Shown here: positions 1 to 11,337 of the stretch, piece after piece | Position numbering within the stretch: position 1 is the first letter of the stretch | Layout: each line of letters opens with the position of its first letter | Notes under the pieces: generated by a model | Told to the model about the DNA's origin: nothing | Seen by the model: only the letters and a program-made list of their open reading frames with translations | Database searches by the model: none | Translations under genes and position numbers: made by a program | NCBI GenBank assembly: GCA_010093705.1 | Contig: MU006095.1 | Coordinates: 872,315-936,314, forward strand | Source: Patellaria atrata CBS 101060 | Taxonomy: Eukaryota > Ascomycota > Dothideomycetes > Patellariales > Patellariaceae | Reading direction: 5' to 3' | DNA: 64,000 nt

Positions 1-844
1 GCTATTCAATTTGGTAATTGATTCGAACATAGGCCAGAATGAGCATTTAAGTCACAGTCACTGTTAAGATACCTTCTCTGTCACATATTCTGTACGTCTT
101 CTTTCGATTTATTGCATTTTATTTCCACGCTGATCTACAACTGTTGTTCACCGATCCTTGCGGTTTCATATATCTGTTGCGGGAGCATGCCAGCTGAGTC
201 TACGTGTAGGGGAACATATGCTAAGTCAATCCGAATTTTCGGGCGAGTAGAATACCGTTCGCAAATCTAGTCCGATTGCCATTCGCGTACGATATGCAGC
301 CCATGCAGCGAGCATTGTCACTGGTACTTGGCAATGCACAAAGCTAGCTGAACCTGCACCGTATGCCTCCTTTGACCCGTTCCCTCTCCATCCTCCCTTC
401 ACACATTTATTCAAACTTTCCAAAGTCACGAGTCGCTGCGATGCACATATGTTACCAGCACATCTCTTTTAGGTAGTTTTAGACACCCCTGCTCAGCTGA
501 GTATGCCTGCATTCTAGACTAATCGAGCCGTTGTTACAACGTCCCGTCCGTGTGGGTCTACGGATTAGGTTTGCAGCGAGCTGCGATTCACGCACGATGT
601 TGAGCATATGTGGGTGATCTTTGTCCAATCAGATCGGCTCAGCAGGGGATGGACAGACGGTGAGGTATCGAACGGGCTGGAACTGGAACAGTAAGCAAGG
701 AAGACAGATATACACCCTCATAGTCTCATTATCATTATAACCTACTCGTAGCACGCTTAACCGCCATTTCTATATCTCTAAACTTTGTTGTGATATCGCG
801 GTGTAGTTCTAGCTCTCAGTTCCCCCCTTTTCTCACTCACCACC
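1..844. other. Non-coding, start of window
   Basis: I see no supportable gene here. The only open frame is a short, unremarkable minus-strand one at 226-429. The last part presumably holds the promoter and 5' leader of the gene that starts at 845. Confidence 0.6.
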
Positions 845-1457
845 ATGGGTCCCGAGATCAGAACTCCAACTCCAGAAAAACATCTCCCACTCCGCTATCT
901 CAAAGTGCAGAATTCCATCCCCAAAGACGAAGAGAAAAACCTCAAATTCAGACGCGCCATCTTCCCCGCCGAGCCCGAGAAAAACAAGAAGACGAGAAGA
1001 CAGCCCGTCTGGGTCGAACCGGTAGGCGAGGGTATCGATTCAGGTCCGTCCGCTTCCTCCCATCCCCTTCCCCCACTCTTATCACCACCACATCCCCCGT
1101 CTCCAAACCCCCATCACCTAACCAACCCCAGCCGACATCAAATGGCTCGACCTCGCCCTCGACACCTGCGCCCTCATCAAGCACAGCCATCAATACCGCC
1201 TCGGCGGATATGTCTCCAACGACCCCATGCCCGTCCTCTCGAGCACCATCTTCACCGCTGATTTCTGCTCGGACGTTAAAGTCGGGTTTGAGATCAGGGA
1301 GAGGATCAGCAGGAAGGGGAAACCGAGGTTTGTGGTAGAGATGGTGGAGGAGGAAGGGGGGTTTGTGGATCCGTTTTGTGGGGTTGGGGTTAGGAGGGAG
1401 GGGGAACGGGTTGTGGTGAGGCAGATTAGGTCGTTCGTGGGGGGAGGTATTGTGTGA
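845..1457 (+). CDS. Orphan protein, two exons, 174 aa
   Basis: I do not recognise this protein. Exons 845-1043 and 1132-1457 join across an 88-bp intron (donor GTCCGT, a CTAAC-like branch, acceptor CCCAG). Splicing replaces a proline/serine-rich shadow frame with sensible protein. The product starts MGPEIRTPTPEKHLP, is lysine/arginine-rich over residues 20-60, and ends in a compact beta-strand-like domain with FEIRERISRKGKPRF and a glycine-rich tail. The ATG context (CACCATGGG) is strong. No signal peptide or membrane segment is visible. It lies about 280 bp upstream of another orphan gene on the same strand. The gene model is fairly likely; the function is unknown. Confidence 0.6.
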
Positions 1458-1736
1458 GTGTATTGAACAATGTGAGTCTAATGATAGGGCGTATTATTTC
1501 GTGACGAATTGCGTATGTGGGTAGGGAAGGGGGTGGGGAGGGGAGGGGAAAGTTTTGACATGCGACTCTCTCTTTCTTTGGGCGTTTGCACAATGATGAC
1601 ATTGTTTACGATTTTTCTTTAGGTATGATTGGTATAAATGGCTGTTCTATTTGTCTGTTCCTTCACTCGACTTCATACCATTCCATCTACTCCATTCGCA
1701 CACACAATACGCTCAATCCATCAAAGCATTCTAACC

Positions 1737-2810
1737 ATGTCCCTAACCACGAACTCAACCACCCGAACGAGCAAGCGTACCAACACCATGATCTCAACAA
1801 GCTCAAGCACCATCTCGACAACCAGCACTCCCCGCCGAAGCGCAAGCAGCAACAGAACCCGATCGCGCTCCTCAAGCACGCGAACCCCTTTCTTCTCCCA
1901 AAGCCCCAATCACCGCCTCCCCGCACTCTCCGACAAACCTGACCTCACAACCACAATCGCCGAACTCCACGACAGCCTAGGCCTCTACATCCGGCACCAC
2001 ATCTCCACCGCCTCTCCACAGACCTCCGACACTCTATCCAACGGCGCCTCAGACGCCCTAACCCTCTTCTCTTCACCCGAGGCCTGGTCCTTCCACCTCC
2101 CGGACCTCTGCGTCCTGCGAGACGCGGAAGCAGAACCAGAGTCTGGATGGACGCGCACGTCGTCGCTGCTCAGGGTCCTCAGAAAAGACTACACGGACGC
2201 GACGTTCCCGAGCGCGACGATAACGGTGACGGAGCAGGTGTTGAATAACCTGGTTGTGTTCCCCACGCTCTGGGCACAAGAGTTCGGGTACGCGGGCTTT
2301 GAGTGGCATCCCGTGATGCGGGCCGCGCACGCTGCCATGGTGGGGTGGGTGGAGGAGGTTAGAAGCGGGGAGTGCGTGGGTCTTACGCTTGGAGCGGAGA
2401 TACCGCCTGTGCATCTGTATGCGTTGCTGATACGGCTGTTGCGCGCGGCTGTTTTGTCGGCTGTTTTGTCTATCTTCATTTGGGCGCGGGAGTTGGAGAA
2501 GGAGAGGAAGGAGAGGCCGTGGAGGAGACGGAGGGATGATGCTGCTTGGCCGACGTATAGGAAGGGGGAGGCGTGGTATGCGTTTGTGGACGAGTATCTC
2601 AAGGGGTTGGAGAAGGATGAGAGGGCTATTGGGAAGATATTTGGGCTTGTGGATGGGAGGGATGCGGATGGGGAGACGTTGAGGTTTTTGGAGGGCTGGG
2701 TGAGGTGGTGTGTGCTTTGGGAGGAGTGGTGTCAGGGTGGGACGTTGGAGAGGGAGGTTGAAGAGGTTAAGGAGGGCATGGATTCTTTGATGGGAACCAT
2801 TGAGGGATAG
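1737..2810 (+). CDS. Orphan protein with a basic Ser/Thr-rich N-terminus, 357 aa
   Basis: This is a single-exon frame that I cannot assign to a family. I chose the ATG at 1737 (AACCATGTCC, good context); an in-frame ATG at 1638 would add 33 residues. Residues 1-60 are almost entirely Ser, Thr, Arg and Asn, so probably disordered. The rest is helical, rich in Trp, Leu and Glu. A hydrophobic stretch at about residues 224-247 (ALLIRLLRAAVLSAVLSIFI) is followed by a very basic segment (KERKERPWRRRR), which could be a membrane anchor with a cytoplasmic basic flank or a buried helix. It may be a secondary-metabolism or lineage-specific protein; nothing in the sequence decides this. Confidence 0.6.
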   Translation: MSLTTNSTTRTSKRTNTMISTSSSTISTTSTPRRSASSNRTRSRSSSTRTPFFSQSPNHRLPALSDKPDLTTTIAELHDSLGLYIRHHISTASPQTSDTLSNGASDALTLFSSPEAWSFHLPDLCVLRDAEAEPESGWTRTSSLLRVLRKDYTDATFPSATITVTEQVLNNLVVFPTLWAQEFGYAGFEWHPVMRAAHAAMVGWVEEVRSGECVGLTLGAEIPPVHLYALLIRLLRAAVLSAVLSIFIWARELEKERKERPWRRRRDDAAWPTYRKGEAWYAFVDEYLKGLEKDERAIGKIFGLVDGRDADGETLRFLEGWVRWCVLWEEWCQGGTLEREVEEVKEGMDSLMGTIEG

Positions 2811-3687
2811 GGTAGATGAGAGGAATTTGCGATTTGGTTGCAAGATGTAGAAATGATATTGAGTTGATACTATATTTAGACTGATGGAGTGATCAGAATG
2901 GTTTTGAGATTGATTGATTGAGATATGGTGATTTTTAGATCGGAGAATAGATACGAAAGTGATATTGTAACCTTTCCTAGCTGGACACCAATGTGCTAAT
3001 AAGTGTATGCTGAATACAAACCGAGTTCTGACTTGAGTTGTACTGAGTAAGGTATACAGCCATTAGGTCTCCTCAACAAGTTATCAACTGAGGAACGCTA
3101 ACAAAATAGGATAGCTTTGGAGTCGTTCTTCATTGCGTCATCGCAGTGTTCCGGAATAATTGAGAAGAATAGCCGCGGTAAAATGAAGAGACATTAAAAA
3201 TGATGGTTATGACGAATGTAATACTGTAGATGATGAAGAACAAGGAAAGTAATTAAGGTTGCAATAAAGGAAAGGTCACCCTTGATGGATACCCAAAGTC
3301 CAATTTCACCGCTTTGGGCTCCTAATGAGAAGGTAACACCGACAGTTTAGGGTAGATGTATCCGGAAAGCCCCCACGTGTTCCCTAACAGTTAGGGGGTT
3401 AGGCGCCCTTTTATCGGGGTATTTTTCTGCCAGATCTGCTCTAGCGGATCCCTGAGGATAGGTTGGGTATCGCCGTAATTCTACCGAAGATCTTGTGATT
3501 CAGACTGTGAATGACGTCAGTTACATGGAGACTACATACGCTGCTACAAAACCACATTGAAAGCTCCCAAAGCCCAGCTTTCAAACTGACAATCAACAAA
3601 CTTCCATACACTCACAGATAACTCAAATCAATCTACCAAACTATCAAATTTTTTTCAAACTACACACAAAACCTCATACCAAACACC
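2811..3687. other. Intergenic, promoter of the Rtc3-like gene
   Basis: No gene is visible. The distal part is AT-rich. The final 350 bp form the promoter and leader of the gene at 3688, with the stress-type elements listed separately and a CA-rich leader directly before the ATG. Confidence 0.6.
3361..3420 (+). promoter_or_regulatory. Possible stress-response elements (STRE and E-box)
   Basis: An E-box core CACGTG lies at 3374-3379 and an STRE core AGGGG at 3393-3397, about 290-315 bp before the ATG of the Rtc3-like gene. In yeast, STREs bind Msn2/4 and RTC3 is stress-induced; that the same control applies here is inference from these short motifs only. Confidence 0.3.
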
Positions 3688-4147
3688 ATGAAGGGAAACG
3701 TACAGCAAACTAAGGTTCACTTCAAGGGCAAGGACGAGGATTTCATCATCTTTGTCGACAGTGCACAGGCCGTGAAGAGCTGGAAGGAGGACAAGAGCAC
3801 ACCTCTAGCTCAAGTTGTAAATGGATGGAAGGTGTTCGTCACCCAAACGTACGTTTGACGACCACTTCACCACCTCACGGATTTGTAGGGCTGGCTAATT
3901 TCTCAAATAGTGGAGGTAATCAAGGCATACTGGACGGTGCATCCCACTCTCAGTTAGAGAATGAGTTTGGAACGCACAAGGAGGAAGACGTTGTTACCCA
4001 GATCCTAGAGAAGGGTGCTCTCCAAGAGACTGAGGTTCGTCAACACTTACGTAACCCACTATCGTATACCAGCTAAAAACATCTCTACAGAACTCAGAGC
4101 GTCAAGGAGACACGAACCCATCGCACGGCCCTTCAGTCGCGCATTAA
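3688..4147 (+). CDS. rtc3: SBDS-domain protein, Rtc3-like, 113 aa
   Basis: Exons 3688-3848, 3911-4034 and 4091-4147 (introns 62 and 56 bp) give a 113-residue protein. It consists of the stand-alone N-terminal Shwachman-Bodian-Diamond domain seen in yeast Rtc3/YHR087W (111 aa). Visible family marks are VHFKGKDEDFIIFVDS at the start, GWKVFVTQ, the loop GILDGASHSQLENEFG, then EEDVVTQILEKG, and the C-terminus ERQGDTNPSHGPSVAH. Yeast Rtc3 is a cytosolic and nuclear protein linked to RNA metabolism and stress; a direct ribosome-maturation role like that of full SBDS (Sdo1) should not be assumed, since the other SBDS domains are absent. The first intron donor is GTACGT. All three exons keep frame. 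Confidence 0.85.
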
Positions 4148-4883
4148 TTGTGCAAATTCGAATCCTTATGTTGCATGGTCGGGTTAGACCTAAGCATGGT
4201 TCAGAGATGGGCGATGGGATACTTCGTCCGCCAGCATGGCGACTGGCAAGGGTAGCTCTTAGTGAGCGTAGTCTCTGAGAATGAATGGAATTTGTAAAAA
4301 TCCATCATGCGTCTTCTATCTTCGGTGATTGATACCCTGACTGAACCATAAGCCCAATCCCCACGTGAGACTGAAGAACTTTGATAACCCACCGGATCAT
4401 ATTTAGGTCATGACATAAGGACTCCCGCGGTACTCCCAATTGTCGACCCAGCGAACGTGACTATTCCAAAGTTCAAGCTCCCGAAGTCATCACTACTTCC
4501 CCAGGACGACCTTCACCGTCCGAAACGAAATATTGTGGGAGATTCCCGTGACTTTGGTCAAAATCGTAAGTATCGTGACTTATATAGGGAGGCTGGGCCT
4601 TCATGAGGTTGGTACTGTTCAACATCGCCTGTAGCCAGTAACATTAGCGCATCGCCTTTCTGGCCGTCATGCTTCGAAAGTCTGGTGGCCGGTAGCAAAT
4701 TTTCGACCTGCCTTCTCGCTACACTTATTCTTTACTCTCAATTTTGAAAAGAAAACTTCTTCGGACTTGACATCTTCTTAATTCGCTTTTCTCTCTTCGA
4801 AAAAAGCATACCACTCAAACTTGCTCATTCGACAGCTAATTTCCTTCTCGCTTCGTTCGGCCGTTTGCACTCCCAAAGCAGAG
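4148..4883. other. Intergenic, promoter of the F-box-like gene
   Basis: No gene is seen. A TATATA occurs near 4582 and a pyrimidine-rich stretch ending in CAAAGCAGAG lies directly before the chosen ATG at 4884, so a 5'-UTR intron is possible. A frame open from 4821 starts with TTG, not ATG. Confidence 0.5.
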
Positions 4884-6767
4884 ATGCACCCAGCTCTTCT
4901 TTACCTTCCAATTCCCAACGAGCTTAAATTCGAAGTTCACAAATACATTGCGGACATGAGAAATCAATCCCCTCAGCGTGCTACAATGACTTACGGCGGA
5001 CACCCTGCTGCAATTCCCCCGAAGAATGGATCATGCCCCCTATTGGAGCGCGTCCCAGCAGAAATCCGGCGTAAAATCTTCAAGATGGTGATGCCAGACG
5101 CCGATACTGTCATCCAGCCGATCAACGCCGAGCGCATCAGGAAGGAGCGAGAGGAGGCTGAAGCATCACGCGTGGCAACAGTTCCTCAGGCCCGACAACA
5201 CCTTCCCAATTGGCAACTGTGGGTCGCTCCTGCTAATCAGACAGCTCGACGCACGTCAGTCCGCTCCGATTCCGCGCATGACATCTGGGACTTGCGCGAC
5301 CCCGCGATTCCAATGGGCTCGAATACCATCAACCTGATGAGAACCTGCTACACGATCTGCAAGGACGTTTCACGTATCATGTATAGCGAATACACCTTCG
5401 CCGTCCATATTCACCCAGATGGCGTCGACTACTACACTGAGCCGCGCATCCAGCATCTCAATCAATACTGCTTCAAACTCCCCAGTGGAGAAATGAAGTT
5501 CAACAAACGTGTCGAATCAAACAAGGCTACCGGTTTCGACTGGATCTTCAACTTCTGCCGTCACAAGAAGCTGAAGATTACATTTTTTGCGCCTAAGGTC
5601 GGACATGCTTTCGCCGAACGCCATGCTTCAATTCCGATGTACGTCTTAACAAAGCATTTGGCGGAATTGCTCAAGGCAAATGTCGAAAATGAACAACAAC
5701 GTTTCAATAAGTTGACCGTTGAGTTCAATTACGAAGAGAAGCAGAACACACATCCCGCAAGTGCTGGTCGCGCCTGTTTCTGGTGGAATGCTGATGGTGA
5801 GCCGCAAAAGAACAGTACATTGCACGGCTATGCCAATTCGGACCTCATACTACAACCATTCTCCGCTCTCTATGGCTTGTCGTCCGTTGCTTTCAAACGA
5901 GACGGCGTCCATGACACACAGCTCGAGATGCTCGAATCACGCTACGAAACAATGTTGACGTGCGAGGACGCACCACCGGCCAATATCGACATCCTGCTCC
6001 AACTCGAGAACATGGTTGAGAAGTATGATGAGTGGAAGATGAAGCAAGCGTACGGCATCACTTGGAACGAGGATGATAAGATGGATGTCTCGGAATTAGA
6101 CATGCCCGAGCGCTCCACTGCAGTTGAAGCCGAAGACTCAGACTTCGACGACACCCCGGCCGATGACGACGATGATGCGTTCTTCTTCAGTTCTCCTGTC
6201 GTTCCCAAACACAAAGATCTAGGAATGGACTTTCCTTGTTCCGGCAAGCACTATTTCGACGCCCCTATTTCAGTCGCTCAGCCATCTTCACCTGACTACC
6301 CTCCTCGCAAACATAGAGATGCCGCATCCGATTCCAACATCTCCTACGTTTCTCATAACGCCCACGATTGGCCTATGGATGACGGAGAAATAAGCCCATG
6401 GTCATCCATCTTCGGAATTGCAGAGCCCAGGAGAGCTCCTATCACCGTGCCTGTCCATACTCAGGAGACTACTTCAGGACCGTCTTTTGCACGCACATAC
6501 ACCACCCCGACTACACCCGCTCATCGCGCTAGCCAACCAATCATCAACTTCTCAACCCCCAAGAAAGCGAAGAAGCAGGTGAAGGAAGAAGAAATCGATG
6601 TGGATGCCGATAGCCCCTTGGACGCAGCGCTACGTGCTTTCCGCAAAGAGGAACGTGAGCGCCTCGGATTGGAAAAGAAGAAGAGGCGCAACAATGATAA
6701 GCCTACTAGTAAGAACGTGACCCCCATGCAAGAGAATGGTCTGGATGCTGTGTTTGGCTCGATTTAG
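4884..6767 (+). CDS. F-box-like (2EXR-type) protein with acidic, basic-patched tail, 627 aa
   Basis: One long exon. The first ATG of the frame is at 4884 (MHPALLYLPI). Residues about 50-75 (LLERVPAEIRRKIFKMVMPD) match the start of the F-box/2EXR helices common in fungal proteins (PxEIRxKI). This is followed by a typical second element at about 150-180 (NLMRTCYTICKDVSRIMYSE). A middle region of about 200-330 is globular. From about 410 the protein is disordered, with an acidic run (DSDFDDTPADDDDDAFFF) and basic patches (KKAKKQVKEEE; EKKKRRNNDK) that could serve as nuclear localisation signals. F-box proteins usually recruit substrates to SCF ubiquitin ligases, but 2EXR proteins lack proof of this, so substrate and role are unknown. 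Confidence 0.75.
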   Translation: MHPALLYLPIPNELKFEVHKYIADMRNQSPQRATMTYGGHPAAIPPKNGSCPLLERVPAEIRRKIFKMVMPDADTVIQPINAERIRKEREEAEASRVATVPQARQHLPNWQLWVAPANQTARRTSVRSDSAHDIWDLRDPAIPMGSNTINLMRTCYTICKDVSRIMYSEYTFAVHIHPDGVDYYTEPRIQHLNQYCFKLPSGEMKFNKRVESNKATGFDWIFNFCRHKKLKITFFAPKVGHAFAERHASIPMYVLTKHLAELLKANVENEQQRFNKLTVEFNYEEKQNTHPASAGRACFWWNADGEPQKNSTLHGYANSDLILQPFSALYGLSSVAFKRDGVHDTQLEMLESRYETMLTCEDAPPANIDILLQLENMVEKYDEWKMKQAYGITWNEDDKMDVSELDMPERSTAVEAEDSDFDDTPADDDDDAFFFSSPVVPKHKDLGMDFPCSGKHYFDAPISVAQPSSPDYPPRKHRDAASDSNISYVSHNAHDWPMDDGEISPWSSIFGIAEPRRAPITVPVHTQETTSGPSFARTYTTPTTPAHRASQPIINFSTPKKAKKQVKEEEIDVDADSPLDAALRAFRKEERERLGLEKKKRRNNDKPTSKNVTPMQENGLDAVFGSI

Positions 6768-7921
6768 GGCATCATGGCTTTGGATGGAGTTTCATGGGTA
6801 TACATGGCTTCTTTACTCATTTGCTAGGCGTTGGACGGCTTTGCATATATCTGATACCCCTAGTAGATGGATATGGCGAGTTGGCGAAAATGGCGAATGG
6901 CGATCTCTTCCATTACTCTATCTGATCTCTTTGTCTCTGGGTCCATGTTCACTTCTCTCTAGAACCAGCTCTATGAGCCCTGGGTTCTTTTATCTGTTCA
7001 TACCCCTATCGTAGAATTTGGGGTTTATCTGTCTCCTAGTGTCAGGTTTGTTAGTTAGTTAGTCGTGTTTCTTGCGCATTGTGCTCCTAGGTAGAAAATT
7101 GAAATGTGCAGTTCACTGTACTTACTGTCCTCCGTGAGGTGGTTGTGATATTATACCGTATCCTAAATCCCACCTCCGACTAATTCTATTTACTCCTCAA
7201 TTTGCCAACATCCGCCCGGAGACACGATGCCAAGGTACGAATCGAACCAGGAAGTTTGAAGCAAATAGATTCAGCTCATACATCGCTCTACACCTCCACT
7301 TTGCTAGTTGTAAGGAGGAGCCAGGAGTGTTGTTTAGATGGGGAAAAGGATATTACGACACTTGTCTCCCAGCCATCTATCCACTCCGTCCTCCGCCGGT
7401 TCAGAATACTGTGATATACTGTGCTATAGTACGGTACAGTACAGCCACCTTGGAAACCCAAAACCGAAGAACCACAACAAACCCACCACACCAAGCCAGT
7501 CTCAATCGCAACCTAGCCTCGCCCTCGATCCCGGTACATGGGTACCAGTATCTCTAGACCGGGTGGGTGTATCCCGCTTTCCCCAAATCCCCATCAAAAG
7601 AACTCCTGTCTTTACGGTAGAGTGGAGTAGACCAGAATACGCCGGACCAGACATCTTGAAGTGTGGAAAAGAGGGTAGATTCACAGGTTATGTTGCGGTT
7701 ACGATTCAGGGGGCCCGGGAGGGCGTGGGAAGGGGAGGTGCGGTAGTAAAGGTATGATGGTTTATAATGGGAATGAGAGGATTACGAGGTCTCGAATTTG
7801 ATATAGTGTACTGTAGTATGTATTGATACATTTTTGACATATCCTATGAAATACCTTTACGTCTACGTTTATGACCAACATCCCCAAGCCCCCAGTCCAC
7901 ACCCATGCCCCAACCACACCA
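6768..7921. other. Intergenic between convergent genes
   Basis: The flanking genes converge. Open frames up to 139 codons exist (for example 7338-7757) but have no recognisable sequence. A GTACAGTAC palindrome lies at 7434-7442 amid several ATACTGTG/ATAGTAC variants. Confidence 0.5.
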
Positions 7922-9105
7922 TCAATGATTCTTCTCCACAACCCTCCTCGCCCACTCCGCAAACGCCATCCCGCCCTCTTCATCCATGACCTCCCAAAGA
8001 TTCGGCTGCGTAAACACCGCAAGCGTATTCCTCGCGACCTGACCTTCGCCCCTCGCTCCCCGCACAAAATGCGGCACGGCTCTAAATTTGCCGCGCGTGA
8101 TGACCTCAAGCGCCTCGCCGGTCTGGAAAGCGAGGCAATCTCTCGGTATGGCGACCTTCGTGACGGAGCCGGCACGGGAGTGGATGTAGAGGCCTGCCTT
8201 GGGGTCGGGGGAGGAGGGGAGTTCGGGCAGCGGGGCAGGGGGAGAGGTGAGAGGAGAGGGAGGCAGGGAGGGGGGGTATGTGGATTCGTCGACGAACATG
8301 GCAGATGTGAGACCGGTAAGGCAGCCGTGATCGAGGTGGGTGGCGCACCAATCGTCGTCGTCATCCTCGTCTTCGGCTGCAGGGGTTGGGGTAGACTCGG
8401 GAGATTGAGGGGGCGGGAAGTAGTGTAGGAGTCGTGCTTTGGTGGAGATGGATGTCTGCACAACGTGTTCGAGATATCCGGGTTTGTAGTCTGGGATGTT
8501 GGATTGCGCGTATTGGTCGCATGCGCGGGCGACCAGGACGGCAACGTCTGTGATCAGGGTGCAGAGGTCTCTGAAAGTCTCCTCGAATCCGGGGAGCACG
8601 TCTTCTCCTGGCCACACGTTGGCCGCGGTGTACTCCTCGAATCCGGGATATGTCTCCCTCAACTTCTCCTGGGTCCCGGGTTCCTCAAAGCCCGGCGCGG
8701 GGTTGACATAATAGCTACCCTTCAGCGTATCGTAGCGACCGTCCTTGAGTGTTTCCTTGCCGCATGACCAGCCGGTGAGCCATTTCGCGGCTGGGATTTC
8801 TAGTCTGGCGAGCGTGGAGGCGGGGAGGTTGGCGAGGTAGGAGGAGTAGGACAGGAGCTTGTGGCGGAGGTCTGGAAAAGAAGGGGAAAGGTCACGGACA
8901 ATGAGGATACCGAGGGAAGAGGGACCGAATGCTGCGACGAGAGTCTCAGGGGAGATTGTGCCTATACAATCATGTATGTAAGTTCCAGGTGCTTGAGATA
9001 TAAGCTATAGGTGGGGAAGGAGGTGGGGTTGTACTTACCAGCTCGTAGCTCCTCTAAGCTGACTGAAACCGCCTGCTCTGAGCTTGAGGAGTTTTTAGTA
9101 GCCAT
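7922..9105 (-). CDS. 2-oxoglutarate/Fe(II)-dependent dioxygenase-like protein, 368 aa
   Basis: Exons 9105-9039 and 8961-7922, joined across a 77-bp intron with donor GTAAGT, give 368 residues. The protein belongs to the isopenicillin N synthase/clavaminate synthase-like superfamily. The facial triad is visible as HLDHG (His about 230, Asp about 232) and a distal His in VPHFVRG (about 319), with the conserved GEALEVITRGKFRAVPH stretch around it. An RNT follows in the place where family members have RxS for 2-oxoglutarate. Residues about 115-145 (ETYPGFEEYTAANVWPGEDV) match fungal clavaminate synthase-like proteins. A proline-rich insertion (SLPPSPLTSPPAPLPELPSSP) and an acidic run EDEDDDDD look disordered. 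The substrate cannot be told. The first exon (MATKNSSSSEQ) is short but keeps frame. Confidence 0.8.
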
Positions 9106-10129
9106 TTGATAGAAGTTTTGGTCTTTTGTGCAGCCAATGAAGAGGGGGTTCGTACCTTTTTATATCTGGTTTCAAAGGTGTGGTCCCGCATTACTCTAAG
9201 ATGTAACTGACCTTCCTAATGTTTATGTGATTCTGCCACCGCCGGCTGAATCCGAAGACCCAAAAGGTAATCAAAGGATTGAAAGTTTGAAGAGCATGTT
9301 ACAGAATTGAATAGCTTCCAGTTTATGCGTAGGGAAATAACTGCTTCAAGGTGACAGAACAACAAACTATACATCTGGTGCATGTTCGAATAACCTACTT
9401 TAAAGGACGGACCGCTATAATACAACACTATTATTTCCCTCTACCCTAGCCGCATGCTAGTGTACTGTACTTTATAGCTTGAAGCTCCTATGTGCATAGG
9501 TGGATAAAACCTAATACATACACCGTACTATATGGAAGGGCCTATCATAGCCGTGAAGGTCATGCGATCTTGAAGCTAGTATGCGAGCATATGGTTCGAT
9601 AGTTCTTGAAAGAACAATTAAAAAGATGGACTGGCTCGAGAAAATTGGGCGGATCGGTCCAACCATATGATAGCGCAGAATCTTGGGCTTGATAGTAGCA
9701 TGTGCTTGCACCGTCATCTTACATAGTATATGCGTCAATGAAGTTTCTTGATAGAGCATCATAATATGCATAAAGTCGTTGATCAGTTTGGTTAGAGGCA
9801 CAATACTCAATGTAATAAAAGGATCATCCGTTCAAACTGGCCTGTGAATCATAGAGCTCTGTAAAATGCCATTATGTATAACAATGGAATTTTGGAACCA
9901 ACCGAGGTTATAGAGTGCTTGAACATCATGCCATATGATGTAGATTGTGGAAACTCCAAGTGCATAGACACCATTCTTAGAGTTTGATTCCAACAGGATC
10001 CCGCGGAGAGCAAATCTACACCGAATTAGGAATTCCATAGCAGTGTAATAGTGCAAAACATACGTAGGTAAACATAAAACCCACAACTAGTCCTAAGTAT
10101 AGTTATCCTCGGTCCTCCCAGCGAACAGA
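9106..10129. other. Intergenic, AT-rich
   Basis: No gene is visible; all open frames are under 100 codons and unlike protein. A GTACTGTAC palindrome is at 9462-9470. Confidence 0.5.
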
Positions 10130-11337
10130 TTAAGGAATATTGGTTGGTTCATTGTACGTCTTTTGGACAAAGTCTGTAACAGCAACCTGAGCATCTCTTT
10201 TACTCAAAGCTTCACTATGCAGTGCTCCTGGTATGTCTTTACGAATAGTGTCAAGTCCAAGCTCATTACAAAGCATCTGTAACTCATCTGATTGACTTCC
10301 CGGGACCACTTCATCGCGAGCAGCCACTAGCATTAGTATGGGTATATGCACCCCTGAAGCTGCAATAGAGCGTAGCGCAGCATTATTGTCCCACCAATTG
10401 CGTAAGAATGGACCCAGATAGCGGTATGGGAGCCATTTTTGCGGGTAGAGAGCACCGAGCATGCTCCTGATGCTAACAAATGGTGTTTCTAGTATCAAGC
10501 CTGCGATTTTGACTCGATCCTGTTTTGAATTTAATGTATCAACATAGTGCGCGGCTAATCCGGTTGCAACGCCTGCACCAATACTTTGACCCCATATAAC
10601 TATTTTCATGTCTATGGAAGAGACCTGGTAGGTGGTTTGCACCCATTGCAGTGCTGCGATAGCATCCATCTCTATGCCGCGCTGAGATGCTCGGCCACGG
10701 GAAGTCCAAAAGCCGCGGTAAGATAGCCCGACAATCGTATGTTGAAGGTGTTTATCGTGGGTTTTAGAGACTGACGAAACGAGCTTTAGGGTGCGGGATA
10801 GCCCTGGGAGCCTTGGGGGCAGTGATGATGCATTTCTGTAGAAGGTAAGATGAAACATAGTTGAACAAGATCTAGAATTGGTGTAGGTTTGCCGTACCCT
10901 TGGAAGAACAGAATCACCACATGATTACGGTTCTGAAACTTTTCTTCCTGCTTAGAGCCATCCTCGATGGGCATATTTCCTACACATAGCGCTATCTCGG
11001 TTCCATCCAAACTCTTTATCCGTCGCTCCTTCCACAACACTGGTTTACAGGCTTCAGCATAGTCCGAAATCTTTTCTCTCCTAGAGAAGGGGGGAATTGA
11101 TGGCATATATATGATCTTGTTCTGGAACAGAACCAGCATCACGCTTTTGTAGGTCCAAAGTGTCAAAGTGAGTCCCATGAGAACAGTGGGTGGGAGGAGC
11201 ACAGAGGGGATTGCGTCGGTCCATATTCTGCGGTAATTTGTCGCGGTGGGTAATCTTCGTCTAACAGTATTATTTCTCAGATTTGTTATTGAAAGGCGAA
11301 GGGGTGTCAGAACTCGAAAGAATGGATGGAAGGCCAT
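10130..11337 (-). CDS. Membrane-anchored alpha/beta hydrolase, Bem46/ABHD13-like, 381 aa
   Basis: Exons 11337-10898 and 10835-10130 join across a 62-bp intron (GTACGG...CTACAG) that falls just after the beta strand HVVILFFQG. A hydrophobic segment at about residues 42-68 (VLLPPTVLMGLTLTLW) is a likely N-terminal membrane anchor, followed by FQNKIIYMPSIPP, a Bem46-type motif (the family has a FQ..LIY.P element). The nucleophile elbow is GQSIGAG (Ser about 229), the acid is probably the Asp in VAARDEVVP (about 319), and the His is in GALHSEAL (about 353), so the triad looks complete. Bem46-family proteins are single-pass serine hydrolases of the endomembrane system and cell periphery with poorly known substrates; in fungi they affect polarity and germination. 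The substrate is unknown here. Confidence 0.8.

Noticed and set aside
1638-1736. Upstream ATG that would add 33 residues to the second orphan gene
   Set aside because: Added sequence has no obvious signal peptide, and the ATG at 1737 has the better context; this is a judgement, not proven.
7236-7252. tRNA T-arm-like GGTACGAATCGAACC
   Set aside because: The five-base stem does not pair and no D-arm, anticodon arm or acceptor stem fits around it.
7338-7757. Plus-strand frame of 139 codons
   Set aside because: No family sequence, low-complexity start, lies between convergent genes.
7871-8428. Plus-strand frame of 185 codons
   Set aside because: Antisense shadow of the 2OG dioxygenase gene, Arg/Pro-rich.
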